Shown: positions 41,823-51,305, counted from the stretch's first letter. The stretch is 64,000 nt of DNA from WHSW01 sp963821025 (GCA_963821025.1 CAWGCG010000003.1:186001-250000); one strand, 5' to 3'. The notes: generated by a model from the sequence alone, not told the origin. A program made the numbers and translations.

Positions 41823-43898
41823 GTGGCCACCGAGCGCCAGCCCTTTGACGAGCTCGACGAGCTCTGCGTCAACACGATCCGCACGCTCTCGATCGACGCG
41901 ATCCAGAAGGCGAATTCGGGCCATCCGGGGACGCCGATGGCGCTCGCGCCGGTTGTCTACACGATTTGGCAGCGGTTCCTGCGCTTCGACCCGGCGCAGC
42001 CGATCTGGCCCAACCGGGACCGCTTCGTCCTCTCGGCCGGGCACGCCTCGATGCTGCTCTACTCGCTCTTGCACCTGGCGGGAGTGAAGGCGGTTGATCC
42101 CGACTATGAGATCGAAGGCCGGCTCTCGATCACGCTCGAGGACATCGAGTCGTTTCGCCAACTCGACTCGAAGGCCGCCGGCCACCCGGAGTATCGCTGG
42201 GCCTCGGGGGTCGAGGCGACGACCGGGCCGCTCGGCCAGGGCGTCGCGACGTCGGTCGGAATGGCCGTCGCGGCGAAGTGGATGGCGGCGCACTTCAACC
42301 GCCCCGGGTTCGAGCTGTTCGACTTCGACACCTACGTGATCTGCGGCGACGGCGACATGATGGAGGGCGTCTCGCACGAGGCGGCCTCGTTCGCGGGCCA
42401 CCAGCGCCTCGACAACCTCTGCTGGATCTACGACAACAACCACATCTCGATCGACGGGCGCACCGAGATCACCTACGACGACGACGTCGCCGGGCGGTTC
42501 ATGGCCTACGGCTGGAACGTCAGCCGGGTCGGCGACGCCAACGACTTCGAGATGATCAGCCGCGCGCTCGAGGGCTTCAAGGCCACCGACGACCGGCCGA
42601 CGATGATTATCGTCGACAGTCACATCGGCTACGGCTCGCCGCACAAGCAGGACACCGCCGCCGCCCACGGCGAGCCCCTCGGAGAGGAGGAGGTGCGCGA
42701 GACCAAGCGGGTCTATGGCTGGCCCGCCGACGCGCAGTTCCTGGTCCCCGACGGAGTTCGCGAGCGCTTCGCCGAGGGCGTCGGCGCGCGCGGGGCCGAG
42801 CTCAGCGAGGCCTGGGCGAAGTGGCTGGTCGGCTACGAGCGCGAGCACCAGTCGCTCGAGCGCCAGATCGGCCAGATGCAAAGGCGTGAGCTTCCCGACG
42901 GCTGGGACCGCGACATCCCCTCGTTCGAGGCCGACGAGAAGGGAATCGCGACCCGCAAGGCCTCGAATGCGATTCAGAACGCGATCGCCGAGAGCCTGCC
43001 ATGGCTGGTCAGCGGCTCCGCCGACCTCACCGACTCGACCTCGGTGCGGCTCAGCTTCGACGACCACCAGTCGAGCTTCGAGCCCGATCGCCGGGCCGGG
43101 CGCCAGCTGCACTACGGGATCCGCGAGCACGAGTCGGCGGCGATCTCGAACGGACTCTCGCTGTCGAAGATCCGCCCCTCATGGTCGACCTATCTGGTCT
43201 TCTCCGACTACGCCCGCCCGTCGATCCGCCTCTCGGCATTGATGGAGCTGCCCGTGATCCACATCTTCACCCACGACTCGATCGGGCTCGGCGAGGACGG
43301 TCCGACGCACCAGCCGGTCGAGCAGCTCGCCTCGCTGCGCGCGATCCCGGGCCTCAATGTGATCCGCCCCTGCGACGCCAACGAGGTCGCCGAGGCCTGG
43401 CGGGTGACGATCGAGCAAGACCACCAGCCGACCGCCCTGATCCTCACCCGCCAGAACGTGCCGGTCCTCGACCGACAGCGCTACGCCTCGGCCGAAGGGT
43501 TGCGCCGGGGGGCCTACGTGCTCGCCGACGCCGAGGGCGGCGACCCCGAGCTGATCCTGCTCGCGACCGGCAGCGAGGTTGCACTGGCACTCGCCGGGTT
43601 CGAGACGCTGAGCGCCGAGGGCGTCCGCGCCCGGGTGGTCAGCATGCCCTCCTGGTATCTGTTCGACACCCAGGACGAGGACTATCGTGAGAGCGTGCTG
43701 CCGAGGGCGGTCACGGCGCGGGTCTCGATCGAGGAGGCCTCGACCCTGGGCTGGGACCGCTACGTTGGCCCCGAGGGAGCGATGATCGGCATGCACACCT
43801 TTGGCTCTTCGGCGCCGCTCAAGGACGTCCTCGGAGAGTTCGGCTTCACGCCCGAGAAGGTCGTCGAAACGGCCCGCGATGTGCTGAAAAAAGGGTAG
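41823..43898 (+). CDS. tkt: transketolase
   Basis: Thiamine-diphosphate enzyme moving two-carbon units between sugar phosphates. 691 residues. N-terminal GHPGTPMALAPVVYTIW, ThDP motif GDGDMMEGVSHEAASFAGH with the downstream NN, pyrimidine-domain HDSIGLGEDGPTHQPVEQLA and C-terminal domain from about 560. GTG start at 41823. It is the first gene of the non-oxidative run tkt-tal. Confidence 0.95.
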   Translation: MATERQPFDELDELCVNTIRTLSIDAIQKANSGHPGTPMALAPVVYTIWQRFLRFDPAQPIWPNRDRFVLSAGHASMLLYSLLHLAGVKAVDPDYEIEGRLSITLEDIESFRQLDSKAAGHPEYRWASGVEATTGPLGQGVATSVGMAVAAKWMAAHFNRPGFELFDFDTYVICGDGDMMEGVSHEAASFAGHQRLDNLCWIYDNNHISIDGRTEITYDDDVAGRFMAYGWNVSRVGDANDFEMISRALEGFKATDDRPTMIIVDSHIGYGSPHKQDTAAAHGEPLGEEEVRETKRVYGWPADAQFLVPDGVRERFAEGVGARGAELSEAWAKWLVGYEREHQSLERQIGQMQRRELPDGWDRDIPSFEADEKGIATRKASNAIQNAIAESLPWLVSGSADLTDSTSVRLSFDDHQSSFEPDRRAGRQLHYGIREHESAAISNGLSLSKIRPSWSTYLVFSDYARPSIRLSALMELPVIHIFTHDSIGLGEDGPTHQPVEQLASLRAIPGLNVIRPCDANEVAEAWRVTIEQDHQPTALILTRQNVPVLDRQRYASAEGLRRGAYVLADAEGGDPELILLATGSEVALALAGFETLSAEGVRARVVSMPSWYLFDTQDEDYRESVLPRAVTARVSIEEASTLGWDRYVGPEGAMIGMHTFGSSAPLKDVLGEFGFTPEKVVETARDVLKKG

Positions 43899-43917
43899 TT
43901 AGAAGAAACCAACTTCC

Positions 43918-43924
43918 GGAGGAA
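43918..43924 (+). promoter_or_regulatory. strong Shine-Dalgarno of tal
   Basis: GGAGGAA at 43918-43924, four bases before ATG 43929, in a 30-base gap with unusually low GC for this window. Confidence 0.7.
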
Positions 43925-43928
43925 CCAA

Positions 43929-44999
43929 ATGAAGTCAACCGAAGCGCTCCACCAGATGGGCCAAAGCCTCTGGGTCGACAACATCACCCGGACGATGCTC
44001 GACGAGGGCACTCTCGCCGGCTATATCGACGAGCTCTCGGTCACCGGGCTGACCTCGAACCCGACGATCTTCGACAAGGCGATCGGCGACGGCGAGGCCT
44101 ACGACGACCAAGTCGGCGAGCTGCGCGAGCGTGGGCTCGAAGGCGAGGAGCTGTTCTTCGAGCTTGCCCTTACCGACCTGCGTCGCGCCGCCGAGCTCTT
44201 CCGACCGGTCAACGAGCGCACCGCGGGGGTCGACGGGCGGGTCTCGCTCGAGGTCTCGCCGCTGCTCGCCGACGACGATCAGGCGACGATCAAGCAGGCG
44301 GCCGAGCTCTACGGCCGGGCCGAGTCCAACTTCTTCATCAAGATCCCGGGAACGATCGCCGGCCAGTGGGCGATCGAGGAGACGATCTTCGCCGGGATCC
44401 CGGTCAACGTCACCCTGCTGTTCTCGACCGAGCACTACGTCGGCGCAGCCGAGGCATACATGCGCGGGATCGAGCGCCGAATCGAGGCCGGGCTCGACCC
44501 GGTGGTCGCCTCGGTCGCCTCGCTGTTCATCAGCCGCTGGGACGCCGCCGTCGCCGAACGGGCACCGGCCGAGCTCGTCAACGAGCTCGGGATCGCGGTC
44601 GCCAAGCGCAGCTACCGTGCCTACCGCGAGCTGCTCGAGTCCGACCGCGCGATGCGCCTCGCCAACGAGGGCGCGCGTCCGCAGCGACTGCTCTGGGCGT
44701 CGACCGGAACCAAGGACCCCGACGCCTCCGACGTGCTCTACATCGAGGGTCTGGCGTCGCCGTTCACGATCAACACGATGCCCGAGAAGGCGCTGAACGC
44801 GTTCGCCGACCACGGCCGGGTGCCCGAGCCGCTGCCGGTCGACGGCGGCGACTCCGACGAGACCTTCGCGGCGTTCGCCGACGCCGGTATCGACACCGAC
44901 GAGGTGGCCAGGAAACTGCAGCACGACGGCGCCGAGTCGTTCTCGGCCTCCTGGCGCGAACTGCTCGAAACGATCGCCAAACAGCACGAGCACGCCTAG
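43929..44999 (+). CDS. tal: transaldolase
   Basis: Moves dihydroxyacetone units through a Schiff-base lysine. 356 residues, the actinobacterial length class. Signature GLTSNPTIFDKAIGD near residues 39-53 and the active-site Lys in NFFIKIPGT. A C-terminal extension ends with SFSASWRELLETIAKQ. It follows tkt by 30 bases, as in many actinobacteria. Confidence 0.94.
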   Translation: MKSTEALHQMGQSLWVDNITRTMLDEGTLAGYIDELSVTGLTSNPTIFDKAIGDGEAYDDQVGELRERGLEGEELFFELALTDLRRAAELFRPVNERTAGVDGRVSLEVSPLLADDDQATIKQAAELYGRAESNFFIKIPGTIAGQWAIEETIFAGIPVNVTLLFSTEHYVGAAEAYMRGIERRIEAGLDPVVASVASLFISRWDAAVAERAPAELVNELGIAVAKRSYRAYRELLESDRAMRLANEGARPQRLLWASTGTKDPDASDVLYIEGLASPFTINTMPEKALNAFADHGRVPEPLPVDGGDSDETFAAFADAGIDTDEVARKLQHDGAESFSASWRELLETIAKQHEHA

Positions 45000-45052
45000 C
45001 CTCGGGCGCCGGCTGGCGCCCACGCCTCCTGTCGTTATAGGGTCGGCTGACC

Positions 45053-45164
45053 ATGGAGGGGCAGCCGGCGATCGACCCGCGCCAAGCACCTCGAGGACAT
45101 CCAGGCCGTGTTCGAGCAGCGGGCCGAGCATCAGGGACGCAGCGCGGCCGCGGCGGCGAAATGA
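45053..45164 (+). pseudogene. possible frameshifted small gene before pgi
   Basis: ATG at 45053 encodes MEGQPAIDPR; in another frame the text continues AKHLEDIQAVFEQRAEHQG, RSAAAAAK and a stop at 45164. Losing one CG pair in a CGCGCG run at about 45079 would explain the break. The continuing part has the look of a real helical tail. No homologue known to me; it could also be chance. Confidence 0.25.
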
Positions 45165-45177
45165 TTCGATCGGGCCG

Positions 45178-46809
45178 ATGACGGCCCTACGCGAGCGCGA
45201 AGCCTGGAAGAAGCTCGAGCACCACCACGCCGAGCTCGCGCCCAAGCACCTGCGCGAGCTGTTCGCGACCGACCCCGGCCGCGGTGAGCGGCTGGTCGCC
45301 GAGGCCGCGGGCCTGGCGCTCGACTACTCCAAGAACCGGGTCACCGACGAGACGCTCGAGCTGCTGGTCGAGCTGGCGGCCGAGTGTGATCTCAGCGGCC
45401 GGCGCGAGGCGATGTTCCGTGGCGAGCGAATCAACGTCTCGGAGAACCGCTCGGTCCTCCACGTCGCGCTGCGGATGCCGCGGGAGCGCTCGCTGATCGT
45501 CGATGGCACCGACGTGGTCAAGGAGGTGCACGCGGTCCTCGACCGGATGAGCGTCTTTTGCGAGCGCGTCCGCTCCGGCGAGTGGAAGGGCCACACCGGC
45601 AAGCCGATCCGGAACGTGATCAACATCGGGATCGGCGGCTCCGACCTTGGGCCGGTGATGGCCTACGAGGCGCTGCGCCACTACTCGCAGCGCGAGCTCA
45701 GCTTCCGCTTCGTCTCCAACGTCGATGGCACCGACTTCGCCGAGGCGACCCGCGACCTCGATCCCGCCGAGACCCTGTTCGTCGTCTGCTCAAAGACCTT
45801 CACCACCCTGGAGACGATGACCAACGCCCAGACCGCCCGCGAGTGGTCGCTGGCCGGCCTCGGCGGCGATCGCGAGGCGGTAGCCAAGCACTTCGTCGCG
45901 GTCTCGACCAACGCCGAGGGGGTCGCCGAGTTCGGGATCGACACCGACAACATGTTCGGGTTCTGGGACTGGGTCGGCGGGCGCTACTCGATGGATTCGG
46001 CGATCGGGCTCTCGACCATGCTCGCGATCGGGCCCGGGGCGTTCGCCGAGATGCTCGCCGGCTTCCACGCGGTCGACGAGCACTTTCTCGAGACGCCGAG
46101 CGAGCGCAACCTGCCGGTGCTGATGGGGCTGCTTGCGGTCTGGTACGGCGACTTCTTCGGCGCCCAGACGGTCGCGGTGCTGCCCTACGAGCAATACCTG
46201 AAGCGCTTCCCGGCCTACCTGCAGCAGCTGACGATGGAGTCGAACGGCAAGCACGTGACGCTGGAGGGAGAGCGCGTCGACTATCAGACCGGGGCCGTCT
46301 TCTGGGGAGAACCAGGGACCAACGGCCAGCACAGCTTCTACCAGCTGATCCACCAGGGGACGAAGCTGATCCCCTGTGACTTCATCGGCTTCGCCGAGCC
46401 GCTCAACCCACTCGGCGACCACCACGACCTGCTGATCGCCAACGTCTTCGCCCAGACCGAGGCGCTCGCCTTCGGCAAGAGCGCCGAGCAGGTGCGCGAG
46501 GAGGGCACCCCCGAGGAGCTGGTCGCCCACCGCGTGTTCGAGGGCAACCGGCCGTCGAACACGATCTTCGCCCGCCGGCTCACCCCGGGTGCGCTCGGCA
46601 GCCTGGTGGCGCTCTATGAGCACTCGGTGTTCACTCAGGGGACCGTCTGGGGGATCGACTCGTTCGATCAGTGGGGGGTCGAGCTGGGCAAGGTGCTGGC
46701 GAAACGGATCGTCCCCGAGCTGCAGGCGCCCGACGAGCCCGAGCTCGCCCACGACGGCTCCACCAACGCGCTGATCCGCCGCTACCGGCGCGCCCGCACA
46801 GGCGGCTGA
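45178..46809 (+). CDS. pgi: glucose-6-phosphate isomerase
   Basis: Interconverts glucose-6-phosphate and fructose-6-phosphate. 543 residues, normal long bacterial/eukaryotic-type PGI. SIS-fold motifs NIGIGGSDLGPVMAYEAL, CSKTFTTLETMTNA, signature GVLPYEQ-like AVLPYEQYLKRFPAYLQQL followed by MESNGK, and the C-terminal SFDQWGVELGK. ATG 45178 gives a normal N-terminus. It links the pentose phosphate genes to glycolysis. Confidence 0.95.
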   Translation: MTALREREAWKKLEHHHAELAPKHLRELFATDPGRGERLVAEAAGLALDYSKNRVTDETLELLVELAAECDLSGRREAMFRGERINVSENRSVLHVALRMPRERSLIVDGTDVVKEVHAVLDRMSVFCERVRSGEWKGHTGKPIRNVINIGIGGSDLGPVMAYEALRHYSQRELSFRFVSNVDGTDFAEATRDLDPAETLFVVCSKTFTTLETMTNAQTAREWSLAGLGGDREAVAKHFVAVSTNAEGVAEFGIDTDNMFGFWDWVGGRYSMDSAIGLSTMLAIGPGAFAEMLAGFHAVDEHFLETPSERNLPVLMGLLAVWYGDFFGAQTVAVLPYEQYLKRFPAYLQQLTMESNGKHVTLEGERVDYQTGAVFWGEPGTNGQHSFYQLIHQGTKLIPCDFIGFAEPLNPLGDHHDLLIANVFAQTEALAFGKSAEQVREEGTPEELVAHRVFEGNRPSNTIFARRLTPGALGSLVALYEHSVFTQGTVWGIDSFDQWGVELGKVLAKRIVPELQAPDEPELAHDGSTNALIRRYRRARTGG

Positions 46810-46812
46810 TCG

Positions 46813-47535
46813 GTGTCTGCAGCGAACCCTGCCGGCACCGGACGCGAAGCGGAGGAGCCGGCAGGAGGAGTTCAGGCGATCCTGTTCGACATCGACAGCA
46901 CCCTGATCGCCACCGGCGGAGCCAGCGACCGCGCTTGGCATCGTGCATTCCTCGAGCTCTACGGGGTCGAGGTCAACGTCCCCGACTACACCGGCAAGGG
47001 CGTCCCCGATCCAGCGGTCGGGGTCCAGTGCTTTCAGGGTGCGATTGGTCGCGAGCCCGACGGTGAGGAGATGGCGAAGCTGATGGCGCTGCGCCAGCGC
47101 TACCTCGGCGAGGAGGTCCGCGACTCGCCGGGCTATGAGGTGATGCCCGGGGTCGAGAGCCTGCTCGACGGCCTCAGCGAGGAGGGTCGGCTCGTCGGCC
47201 TGATCACCGGCAACACCGAGCCCGCCGCCCACATCAAGCTCGCCCGTGCCAACCTCAACCACTTCTTCGCCTTCGGTGGCTACGGATCGGACGCCGACGA
47301 GCGCGTCGACGTCTGTCGCAAGGCGCTCGATCGCGCCGACCTGGTCTCCGGCGGCGGCCTCGACCGTGGCGGCTGCATCGCCGTCGGCGACACGCCGCTC
47401 GACGTCGAGGCGGCGCACGGCGCCGGCATCCGGGTGGTGTCGGTCGCCACCGGCGAGTACTCGGTCGAGCAGCTACGCCGTGCTGGCGGCGACTGGGTCG
47501 TCTCCGACCTGACCGCCGACGGACTGCCGTTCTGA
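46813..47535 (+). CDS. HAD-superfamily hydrolase
   Basis: 240-residue phosphatase-like protein. Motif I AILFDIDSTL (nucleophile Asp), motif II LITGNT, motif III Lys region and motif IV GDTPLDVEAAHGAG. The cap domain is a small alpha-helical insert of the phosphoglycolate-phosphatase type. The first 20 residues (SAANPAGTGREAEEPAGG) are low complexity. Motif I has Ser where most have Gly-Thr (DSTL rather than DGTL), which is common in this subgroup. Substrate unknown; location after pgi suggests a sugar phosphate. Confidence 0.83.
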   Translation: MSAANPAGTGREAEEPAGGVQAILFDIDSTLIATGGASDRAWHRAFLELYGVEVNVPDYTGKGVPDPAVGVQCFQGAIGREPDGEEMAKLMALRQRYLGEEVRDSPGYEVMPGVESLLDGLSEEGRLVGLITGNTEPAAHIKLARANLNHFFAFGGYGSDADERVDVCRKALDRADLVSGGGLDRGGCIAVGDTPLDVEAAHGAGIRVVSVATGEYSVEQLRRAGGDWVVSDLTADGLPF

Positions 47536-47539
47536 CCAA

Positions 47540-47580
47540 CGGGGCGACTTTGGCTCGCATAGCGCTCGTTTCTCGCCCCA
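47540..47580 (-). repeat. 41-nt dispersed hairpin element, copy C (inverted)
   Basis: Read on the minus strand it begins GGGGCGAGAAAC, contains GCGCTATGCGA and ends TCGCCCCG, the same 41-base length as the other two copies. It lies between the convergent HAD and ABC-F genes, five bases after the HAD stop. Confidence 0.65.
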
Positions 47581-47659
47581 GCGGACTGGCGCTGAGCAAC
47601 CCGCGCGGGTCGGCCGCGTCGCCGCCGAAGAGCGCTGGCGTTCGCGATCCCTGCGGCGC

Positions 47660-49315
47660 TCAGCGCCTGGCCAGCCGCTTGTAGGTGATCCGGTGGGGGC
47701 GGTCGGCGGCCGGGCCGAGGCGCTCGCGGCGGTTCTCCTCGTAGGCCTCGAAGTTGCCCTCGAACCAGACCACCTCCGAGTCGCCCTCGAAGGCGAGCAC
47801 ATGGGTCGCGATCCGGTCCAGAAACCAGCGATCGTGCGAGATCACGACCGCGCAGCCGGCGAACGCCAGCAGCGCCTCCTCGAGCGCCCGCAGGGTGTCG
47901 ACGTCGAGATCGTTGGTGGGCTCGTCCAAGAGCAGGAGGTTGCCGCCCGAGCGCAGCAGCTTCGCCAGGTGGACGCGGTTTCGCTCGCCGCCCGAGAGCG
48001 TGCCCACCTTGCGCTGCTGGTCGGGGCCCTTGAAGTTGAACCCCGAGGCGTAGGCGCGCGAGTTCATCTCCCGGTCGCCGACCTTGATCTGGTCATAGCC
48101 GTCGGAGATCTCCTCCCAGACGGTCTTCTCGGCCTCGAGCGCATCGCGCGACTGATCGACGTAGGCGAGCTGGACGGTCTCGCCGAGGCGCAGCTCGCCG
48201 GCGTCGGGCTGCTCAGAGCCGACGATCATCCGAAACAGGGTCGTCTTGCCGGCGCCGTTGGGCCCGATCACGCCGACGATCCCCGCGGGCGGCAGCGAGA
48301 AGGAGAGCTCGTCGATCAAGAGCTTGTCGCCGAAGCCCTTACGCAACCCCTCGGCCTCGATCACCTTGTCGCCGAGCCGCGCCCCGGCCGGGATGTGGAT
48401 CTGAACGTCGTCCAGCTTGACGTTGCGCTCCTCGGCCAGCAGCGCCTCGTAGCGCGCCAGCCTCGCCTTCGATTTCTTGCGCCTGCCCTTCGGGCTCTCG
48501 CGCACCCACTCGAGCTCGGCGGCGAGGGTGCGGGCGCGGGCGCGGTCGGTGCGCTGCTCCTGGTCCAGGCGGGCGCTCTTTTGCTCGAGCCAGGACGAGT
48601 AGTTGCCCTGGAACGGGATCCCGCGACCGCGATCGAGCTCGAGGATCCAGCCGGCGACGTTGTCGAGGAAGTAGCGGTCGTGGGTGACCGCGACCACCGT
48701 CCCCTGGTACTGCTCGAGGTGGCGCTCGAGCCAGGCGACGGATTCGGCGTCGAGGTGGTTCGTGGGCTCGTCGAGCAAGAGCAGGTCGGGAGCGCTGAGC
48801 AGCAGCCGACAGAGCGCGACCCGGCGGCGCTCGCCGCCGGAGAGCGTCGCCACGTCGGCGTCGGCGGGCGGCACCCGCAGCGCGTCCATCGCCGTCTCCA
48901 CCACCGTGTCGAGGTTCCAGGCGTCGGTGGCGTCGATGCGCTCCTGGAGGCGCGCGAACTCGTCGGCGGTCTCGTCTGAGTAGTTGGCGGCGACCTCGTT
49001 GTAGCGGTCGAGCAGGTCGCGGGTCTCGCGCACGCCGTCCTCGACGTTGGCGCGCACGTCCCTCGACTGATCGAGCTGCGGCTCCTGCTCGAGCATGCCG
49101 ACGCTTGCGCCCGGCTTCAGCCGCGCCTCGCCGCGGTAGCCGTCGTCGACGCCGGCCATGATCCGCAGCAGGGTCGACTTGCCGGCGCCGTTGAGGCCGA
49201 GGACGCCGATCTTGGCTCCACCGAAGAAGCTCAGCGAGATGTCAGTGAGCACAGCCTTGCCGGGCGGATGGGTCCGCGAGACCCGGTGCATCGTGAAGAT
49301 GTACTCAGAGGACAT
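47660..49315 (-). CDS. ettA: energy-dependent translational throttle protein (ABC-F ATPase)
   Basis: Ribosome-associated ABC-F protein of 551 residues that gates elongation according to ATP/ADP in E. coli. Two ABC domains: Walker A GLNGAGKST, LSGGERRRVALCRLLLS and LLLLDEPTNHLDAESV; then GPNGAGKTT, LSGGERNRVHLAKLL and LLLLDEPTNDLDVDTL. The P-site-tRNA interaction linker between domains (RTDRARARTLAAELEWVRES then PKGRRKKSKARLARYEALL) is of the EttA type. It has no membrane segments. Confidence 0.92.
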   Translation of the reverse strand: MSSEYIFTMHRVSRTHPPGKAVLTDISLSFFGGAKIGVLGLNGAGKSTLLRIMAGVDDGYRGEARLKPGASVGMLEQEPQLDQSRDVRANVEDGVRETRDLLDRYNEVAANYSDETADEFARLQERIDATDAWNLDTVVETAMDALRVPPADADVATLSGGERRRVALCRLLLSAPDLLLLDEPTNHLDAESVAWLERHLEQYQGTVVAVTHDRYFLDNVAGWILELDRGRGIPFQGNYSSWLEQKSARLDQEQRTDRARARTLAAELEWVRESPKGRRKKSKARLARYEALLAEERNVKLDDVQIHIPAGARLGDKVIEAEGLRKGFGDKLLIDELSFSLPPAGIVGVIGPNGAGKTTLFRMIVGSEQPDAGELRLGETVQLAYVDQSRDALEAEKTVWEEISDGYDQIKVGDREMNSRAYASGFNFKGPDQQRKVGTLSGGERNRVHLAKLLRSGGNLLLLDEPTNDLDVDTLRALEEALLAFAGCAVVISHDRWFLDRIATHVLAFEGDSEVVWFEGNFEAYEENRRERLGPAADRPHRITYKRLARR

Positions 49316-49341
49316 CGGGCCGGAGAAGATAGCCCCCTCGA

Positions 49342-50229
49342 TCAGCCCTTCGAGGGAAGGTCGAGGGTCTCGCCCTCGGGCACGCCCTCGCGGAGTTGCC
49401 GCTCGCGTTCGATCTCGGCATCGAGCTCTGCCCCGAACAGCAGCGCGACGTTGGTGAGCCAGAGCCAGCCGACGAGGACGATCGCGCCGGCGAAGGCGCC
49501 GAACAAGGCCCCGACATCGGCGATATTCGAGATGTAGGCCGAGAAGCCGAGCGAGGCGCCCAACCAGACCACCACACCGGCGAGCGCGCCGGGTGTGACC
49601 CCGCGAAAACCGCGCTGCTCGACATCGGGTGTGACGTAGTAGATCAGCGCGAAGATGAGCACGGTGACCGCGAGCGCGGCCGGCCAGCGGGCGATTGCCC
49701 AGATCGACGCGGCGGTGTCGCCGAGACCGACGAAGCCGAAGATGTCGTTGGCGAAGCGCCCGCCGACGAACACGGCGATCAGGCTCACGAGCACCAGCCC
49801 CATGAGCACGAAGGTGAAGACGATGTCGGTCGCCTTGCGCCGCAGGAAGCTGCGCCCGGCGCCGTCGAGCTCGAAGACGACGTTGAGTGCCCGGCGCGCC
49901 GCCTCCAGCGTCCCGGTGGTCCCGTAGAGGGTCAGCACGAGGCTGAGCACCAGCGCGGTGGCCGCCGTCCCCTTGTTCTGGAGGGCCGCCCGCAACGAGC
50001 TGTCGAGGGGCGTCAGCGCCGAGGCCGGGACCACGTCGCGCAGGTAGTCGATGATCGCGTTGTAGGTGCTCGGGTACTGGCCGAGCAGGCCGAGCAACGA
50101 GAGTGCCAGCAGCGCGGCCGGAAACAGCGACATCAGCGAGTAGTAGGTGAGCGCCGCGGCATGGTGGGTCATCTGGTCGTCATAGAAGGCGACCACGGTC
50201 CGCTTGACAACCGCCCAGGTTGCGCGCAC
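49342..50229 (-). CDS. YihY/BrkB-family membrane protein
   Basis: 295 residues with about six membrane helices and the family pattern: AFYDDQMTHHAAALTYYSLMSLFPAAL at the N-terminus, GTLEAARRALNVVFE, and the C-terminal LVGWLWLTNVALLFGAELDAEIER. Once annotated as ribonuclease BN in error; the real function is unknown, with export or cell-envelope roles suggested. A charged tail of about 30 residues ends the protein. It lies in a same-strand run with the gene upstream (9-base gap) and ettA downstream. Confidence 0.87.
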   Translation of the reverse strand: MRATWAVVKRTVVAFYDDQMTHHAAALTYYSLMSLFPAALLALSLLGLLGQYPSTYNAIIDYLRDVVPASALTPLDSSLRAALQNKGTAATALVLSLVLTLYGTTGTLEAARRALNVVFELDGAGRSFLRRKATDIVFTFVLMGLVLVSLIAVFVGGRFANDIFGFVGLGDTAASIWAIARWPAALAVTVLIFALIYYVTPDVEQRGFRGVTPGALAGVVVWLGASLGFSAYISNIADVGALFGAFAGAIVLVGWLWLTNVALLFGAELDAEIERERQLREGVPEGETLDLPSKG

Positions 50230-50238
50230 CCGGTTCAG

Positions 50239-51129
50239 CTACCCGGGTTGCCGGGCGCCGACCGTCAGCTCGCCGGCCTCCTCGCTGATCCGGCGGGCGA
50301 CCGCGGCCGAGGCGGCGCAGAGCGCGTCGAGCTCGGTCGCAGACTTCAGGTGTCCCCTGACGTTGCAGACAAGGGTCCCGGCGACGAGCTCGAAGGCATA
50401 GGCATCCGGCGAGTGGCGCTCGAGCCAGAGCAGGAAGGTGGGGGAGAGGATCTGGCGGGCGCGATTCAGCTGATCGCTTTCGCCGATGAAGATCTCGTAG
50501 GCCTTGTCGACCGCATCGGACTCCTGCTCGACTCGCTGGCGCTCGCGAAAGACGTCCTCCATCGAGTCCAGGAATCGAAACCCGACCCGGCGCTGACAGA
50601 AGAGCTCGCCGATCAGCGGCGCGCTCGCCGGGAGCTCGGTCAGCACCACCGTGTAGTGGTAGTAGCTGGTCTGGCGATCGCCATCGGAGTCCGTGCTGGT
50701 CTCCTCGTAGGTGTAGAGGCAGAGGCTGCCGTCGATGTCGCCCGGGAGGACGCCGTTGAAGCGCTGCTCGGCATAGGGGCGGTCACCCTTGCTGAGCAGC
50801 GGCGTCACCGTCGGGACCGGGGTGTGGCCGTCGAGCCGGCTGAGGCCGCGGGCCTCGGCGTAGGCCCGAAAGAAGTCCTGGTGGGCGAGCGAGTTCGCGA
50901 CCAGCCAGACGGTCAGCAAGACGAGAGCGGCGGTGAACGCAGCGCCGGCGACGCCAATCGACCAGGTGACGTTGAGCCCGGCGGCCAGCAGGACCGCGGC
51001 CACGATGATGCCGCCGCCGACCAGCGCCACCGGGTGGGTGAGGAGGCGCCGGAAATGCCGACCGCGGGTGTCGTCGGCGTCGTCCGGGACGCTCGTCGCC
51101 GGCGCCTGGCCCGGCGCTTGACCGCTCAT
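50239..51129 (-). CDS. hypothetical membrane protein
   Basis: 296 residues: polar N-terminal tail (1-30), two adjacent membrane helices (about 33-52 and 57-80), then a soluble domain of about 215 residues with FRAYAEARGLSR, a beta-rich TSYYHYTVVLTELPASAPL and LLWLERHSPDAYAFELVAGTL. The layout recalls membrane-tethered DUF3137-type proteins, but I cannot assign a family. It is divergent from the mraZ region. Confidence 0.7.
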   Translation of the reverse strand: MSGQAPGQAPATSVPDDADDTRGRHFRRLLTHPVALVGGGIIVAAVLLAAGLNVTWSIGVAGAAFTAALVLLTVWLVANSLAHQDFFRAYAEARGLSRLDGHTPVPTVTPLLSKGDRPYAEQRFNGVLPGDIDGSLCLYTYEETSTDSDGDRQTSYYHYTVVLTELPASAPLIGELFCQRRVGFRFLDSMEDVFRERQRVEQESDAVDKAYEIFIGESDQLNRARQILSPTFLLWLERHSPDAYAFELVAGTLVCNVRGHLKSATELDALCAASAAVARRISEEAGELTVGARQPG

Positions 51130-51305
51130 CGCGCGCAGCGTAGTGCAAGGGGGGTTGCAGCTTCGCGGTTACCCGGGAGGGTCCGACCGCCGCTCGGCGG
51201 GGGTCCAGGAGCCCATCAACAAGCGCCAAACGGGGTTCGACGGAGAACCGATAGCAAGTCCGTCCGACGGATCGGCTCAACTCTCGAGCGAGTCTGTGTT
51301 GCAAA

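Noticed and set aside
41772..43130. Long minus-strand frame extending rpiA upstream to 679 residues
   Set aside because: The extension is antisense to tkt, an unmistakable gene; high-GC DNA gives such open frames.
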